Assembly (NCBI GenBank): GCA_013398275.1
Contig: VZSE01002064.1
Coordinates: 445,755-509,754, forward strand
DNA: 64,000 nucleotides
Reading direction: 5' to 3'
From: Promerops cafer
Lineage: Eukaryota; Chordata; Aves; Passeriformes; Nectariniidae
Under the pieces are notes generated by a model. That model had not been told where the DNA came from, ran no database searches, and saw only the letters and a list, made by a program, of their open reading frames with translations. Of this stretch, positions 61,244-64,000 are shown one piece after another. The translations under genes were made by a program, and so were the position numbers. Numbering within the stretch: the stretch's first letter is position 1; each line of letters starts with the position of its first letter.

Positions 61244-64000
61244 CTGTTAAAAAGACAGATAGAAGTGCTAAGTTTTCACAAAGACAAATTCATCAAGACT
61301 CTGAAAACCTTCCAAAATAATACTGCACAGTGTTTCTGTCTGAATATGACAAGACAAGACTGAATAATCAGGAAGTATCTTAATATCGCAGAAAAACCTT
61401 GAAATCCATTTTACCTTGAAAATACACTGTTTAGAAAAGACACATTTCACTGTTACTTGATATAAATATTTTGAGTACCTATCAGGTTTATGAAGCCTCA
61501 AATTCATTTTTATTAAGTCTTAACACCATTGTAGAATTTGGCTGGTACCAACTATCTAACTCCAAAGGAATATTATATCAGAGCTTTTGCAAGCCAGCAC
61601 TGAGCAGTAAAAGAGAGTACAGTTCCAACAAATCAACTAACTCCTGTGGTTCCTGAGCACAAGTGCCAAAGTGTCTTTATTTTTGAATGCAAATACTTCT
61701 ATTTTCCCCAAACTTTAAAATGGATCTTAAGTACACTTGTATTTGTCCTTAAAGAGACTGCATGAGTAGCTATTCTTTCCTTGGTCACAGTAGAAAACCT
61801 CGTTCTGAACAACAATTACAGTAATTTTTGACTGAAAATATGATGAGAATGAAAACATGCACAGTAACATGACCTGCCTCAATATGTGTGGAGAAAACTG
61901 ACAATAATCTGACCATTAGTAAAGTGTCACTCTAAAATACCAGGCAGATCTACCTGAATGACAAATGCAAAGTAGACGTTACACTGAGTTTTTGTTACAA
62001 CCTATGTCATTTAGGCACAGCAAAACATTAAATTGGAAAATACCACCTTAAAGAAATTCTATATATTTTCTTGAGCAATAGGTATCAAGGGAAAACCCCC
62101 AAAATCATTTTCCTTAAGAGTTACAAGTTACCTGGAACAAGTTTTGGGGTTTATTTAAAAACAAGCCAACCTCCAAAATGCAAAACCAACCAACCAACCA
62201 AAAAAAGACACATCTCATTTAGTTATGAACATCAAGATTACTTGTATTCCTATGCAATACTAAGAAATACTACAAAGTGCCTGATAATACCACCCCCTTT
62301 AAACAAACTAGTGATGTGCCTTCTATGAAAAGCAGACTTTTATTTTTCCCCCCTTCAACAAATCCTTAGGTTCCTGATGATTATCTAATGAACCAACAGG
62401 AATGCTGGAATGAAAGAAATGAGCATAATGAAGACAGCTTTTTGTACTGCAGGAAAAACTTCAACAGAAAACTGACTTGATCAGCAGAACTCCGCAGAAA
62501 AGGCAGGCATTAGTGCAAAAACCCCCCACAGCCACAATTGCTGCTTCTACTGTGTGTTTGCTATTTGAATTCAAACTAGACTTCCATTTGTTTATAGATT
62601 ACAAGAAGTAAAGGCCTGGAGCTTGTCTATATGGTCAAATTTCTCTCACCATGCTGGAAAGCTTTCAGAGTGCAGCATTATGAAAAGCTGTAGTACAGCT
62701 ACTGCTGAACAATGGTGCTGTTATCACATTTGTCTCAATTTGCTCCAAGCCAGTTAGACAACATGATAAAAAACTGTGACAGCTCATTTCTACTAAATAA
62801 GACAGCAGTGGAGTTTTTCAACAGGGAAAAAAACACAAGAACACTACAAACCAAAGCTGAACTCCTTTTAATGGTTATGTTCAGGAGGTGAATAGATGCC
62901 TTGTACGTTTGATGCATTCTCACAAAAAAAAAAAAAGTAGCCTAAGATTCCCTTGCTTGTTGTTCTGCCTTGAATATTCTGTTATTTCTGTGATATTTAA
63001 GTAGAAAGAACCCTGCAAGAAAGGTTTGCTTCCTTTTCATTTCAAGAACAGAATCACTCTATGCCCTAAGTGACCTTGACCAAAAGCACCACATCATTCA
63101 AACTGCATTAACTGACTGAAGGAATTGCTCATTTTGTCTTCCAAGATGAGCATAACATACTAGCTTATCCTCCCCCATTTCACCAAAGGCTCTGCAAGTC
63201 TTGTCACCCATCTCATCAAATTCCCAAGAGCTTGCCCTCTCAAGGCAACACATCTCCTTTTCTTGGAACACTTGACTCAAACATCGTTAAAGAAGTGTCA
63301 CAGCTTATCATTATCTCTCAAAGAAAGCAGCAGATTTGTGACCTTGTAAATAAAATAGATCTTTGTCCCTATGCTTTCCTGTAGCTCCTAAACCTGAGCA
63401 TCATACATTCCCTATTTCTTGCACACATCAGTGCTACCAGGAGATGGCAATATGGGAAAACAGGACCATACTTATTCTGCATTTTGTTAACTAAAAATGC
63501 CTTTATGAGCTTCCAAGAGAGAAACACCTTCCAAATAAGATTCAGCATACACAAATACTATTTTATAAATTCAAGTACACAACTAAGCTACACCTGCTAG
63601 GAAGACCAGTAACTCTTAACATTTTTTTACTTGAAATATCTCATTTAGTTTATAGGATTATTCAACTCAGGTTTTCTGATGCTGCCCTCTAAGACAGAAC
63701 TGGAGATTATTTAGAAGAGAAGCATATAATTCCACATAATTCAAAGCGACTTTGTTTGCATGCTTTTCTAAATTTCTACACCCAAGATAACAGTTCTGAA
63801 AAATCCAATATACACATTTTTGACTAACTGTATTGCATAGTAAGTGATGACAAGCTGCCATTAAACAGTTCAAGATCAGTAGTACTATAAAAGGCCATAT
63901 GAAATGCACAGCTCACCCAGCTTTTTTTGCTGTCAGGATGGACAGAAACCCTCAGTATAGAAAAATGGGCTATGACTGTAAGAAATCCCTGACTACAGCT
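61244..64000 (-). other. AZI2: AZI2 5' intron, open at the window edge
   Basis: The acceptor TTTTTAACAG at 61244 shows that an upstream exon exists. No CpG island or coding similarity is found before 64000, so the promoter lies outside. A small (AACC)n run is at 62184-62200 and an A-rich run at about 62924-62936. Confidence 0.7.

Noticed and set aside
1..64000. CRISPR array, bacterial operon, prophage or integrated virus
   Set aside because: No regular spaced repeats, no dense same-strand genes and no gag/pol-like frame were seen; the window is ordinary vertebrate genomic DNA.

Overview
This is vertebrate nuclear DNA, most likely from a bird. The evidence is split genes with GT-AG introns, one CpG island in an AT-rich background, several truncated CR1 retroposons (the main avian LINE) and little other interspersed repeat. 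One repeat joins a tRNA-Ile-like head to a CR1 tail, the build I remember for the zebra finch element TguSINE1, so I lean towards a passerine; that is inference. No prokaryotic or viral system is present.

Two convergent protein-coding genes account for the coding sequence I can support. CMC1 (+ strand) starts in a CpG island at about 1.0-1.8 kb and has four coding exons (1290-1314, 13322-13414, 40976-41066, 42283-42397). They join in frame to a 107-residue twin-CX9C protein of the mitochondrial intermembrane space that acts in cytochrome c oxidase assembly. AZI2, also called NAP1 (- strand), has seven coding exons between 61238 and 49095. They join to a 388-residue coiled-coil adaptor for TBK1/IKK-epsilon, used in innate signalling and selective autophagy. 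Its 5' non-coding exon and promoter lie beyond the right edge. The two genes run tail to tail with about 4.5 kb between them. I remember the same convergent pair on human chromosome 3p24. No functional link between the genes is implied.

Layout: 1-1030 upstream DNA with a CR1 tail next to the promoter; 1030-1790 CpG island and CMC1 exon 1; 1.3-13.3 kb intron 1 with the SINE and a long CR1; 13.4-41.0 kb intron 2 with a decayed ZBED/hAT transposase relic (14.7-15.2 kb), a minus-strand mRNA-3'-end-like segment (about 35.0-35.6 kb), a CR1 (38.2 kb) and a 12-bp polypyrimidine minisatellite holding the only N (40.3 kb); 41.0-42.5 kb end of CMC1; 42.5-47.1 kb intergenic with a 214-codon open frame; 47.1-61.2 kb AZI2; 61.2-64 kb AZI2 5' intron.

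Exon edges were set by reading splice sites, phase and protein similarity by eye. Family comparisons are from memory. Nothing was computed or searched. I did not find an undescribed biological system. The most checkable unusual points are the GC-AG last intron of AZI2, the SINE, the transposase relic and the minus-strand 3'-end-like segment inside CMC1.
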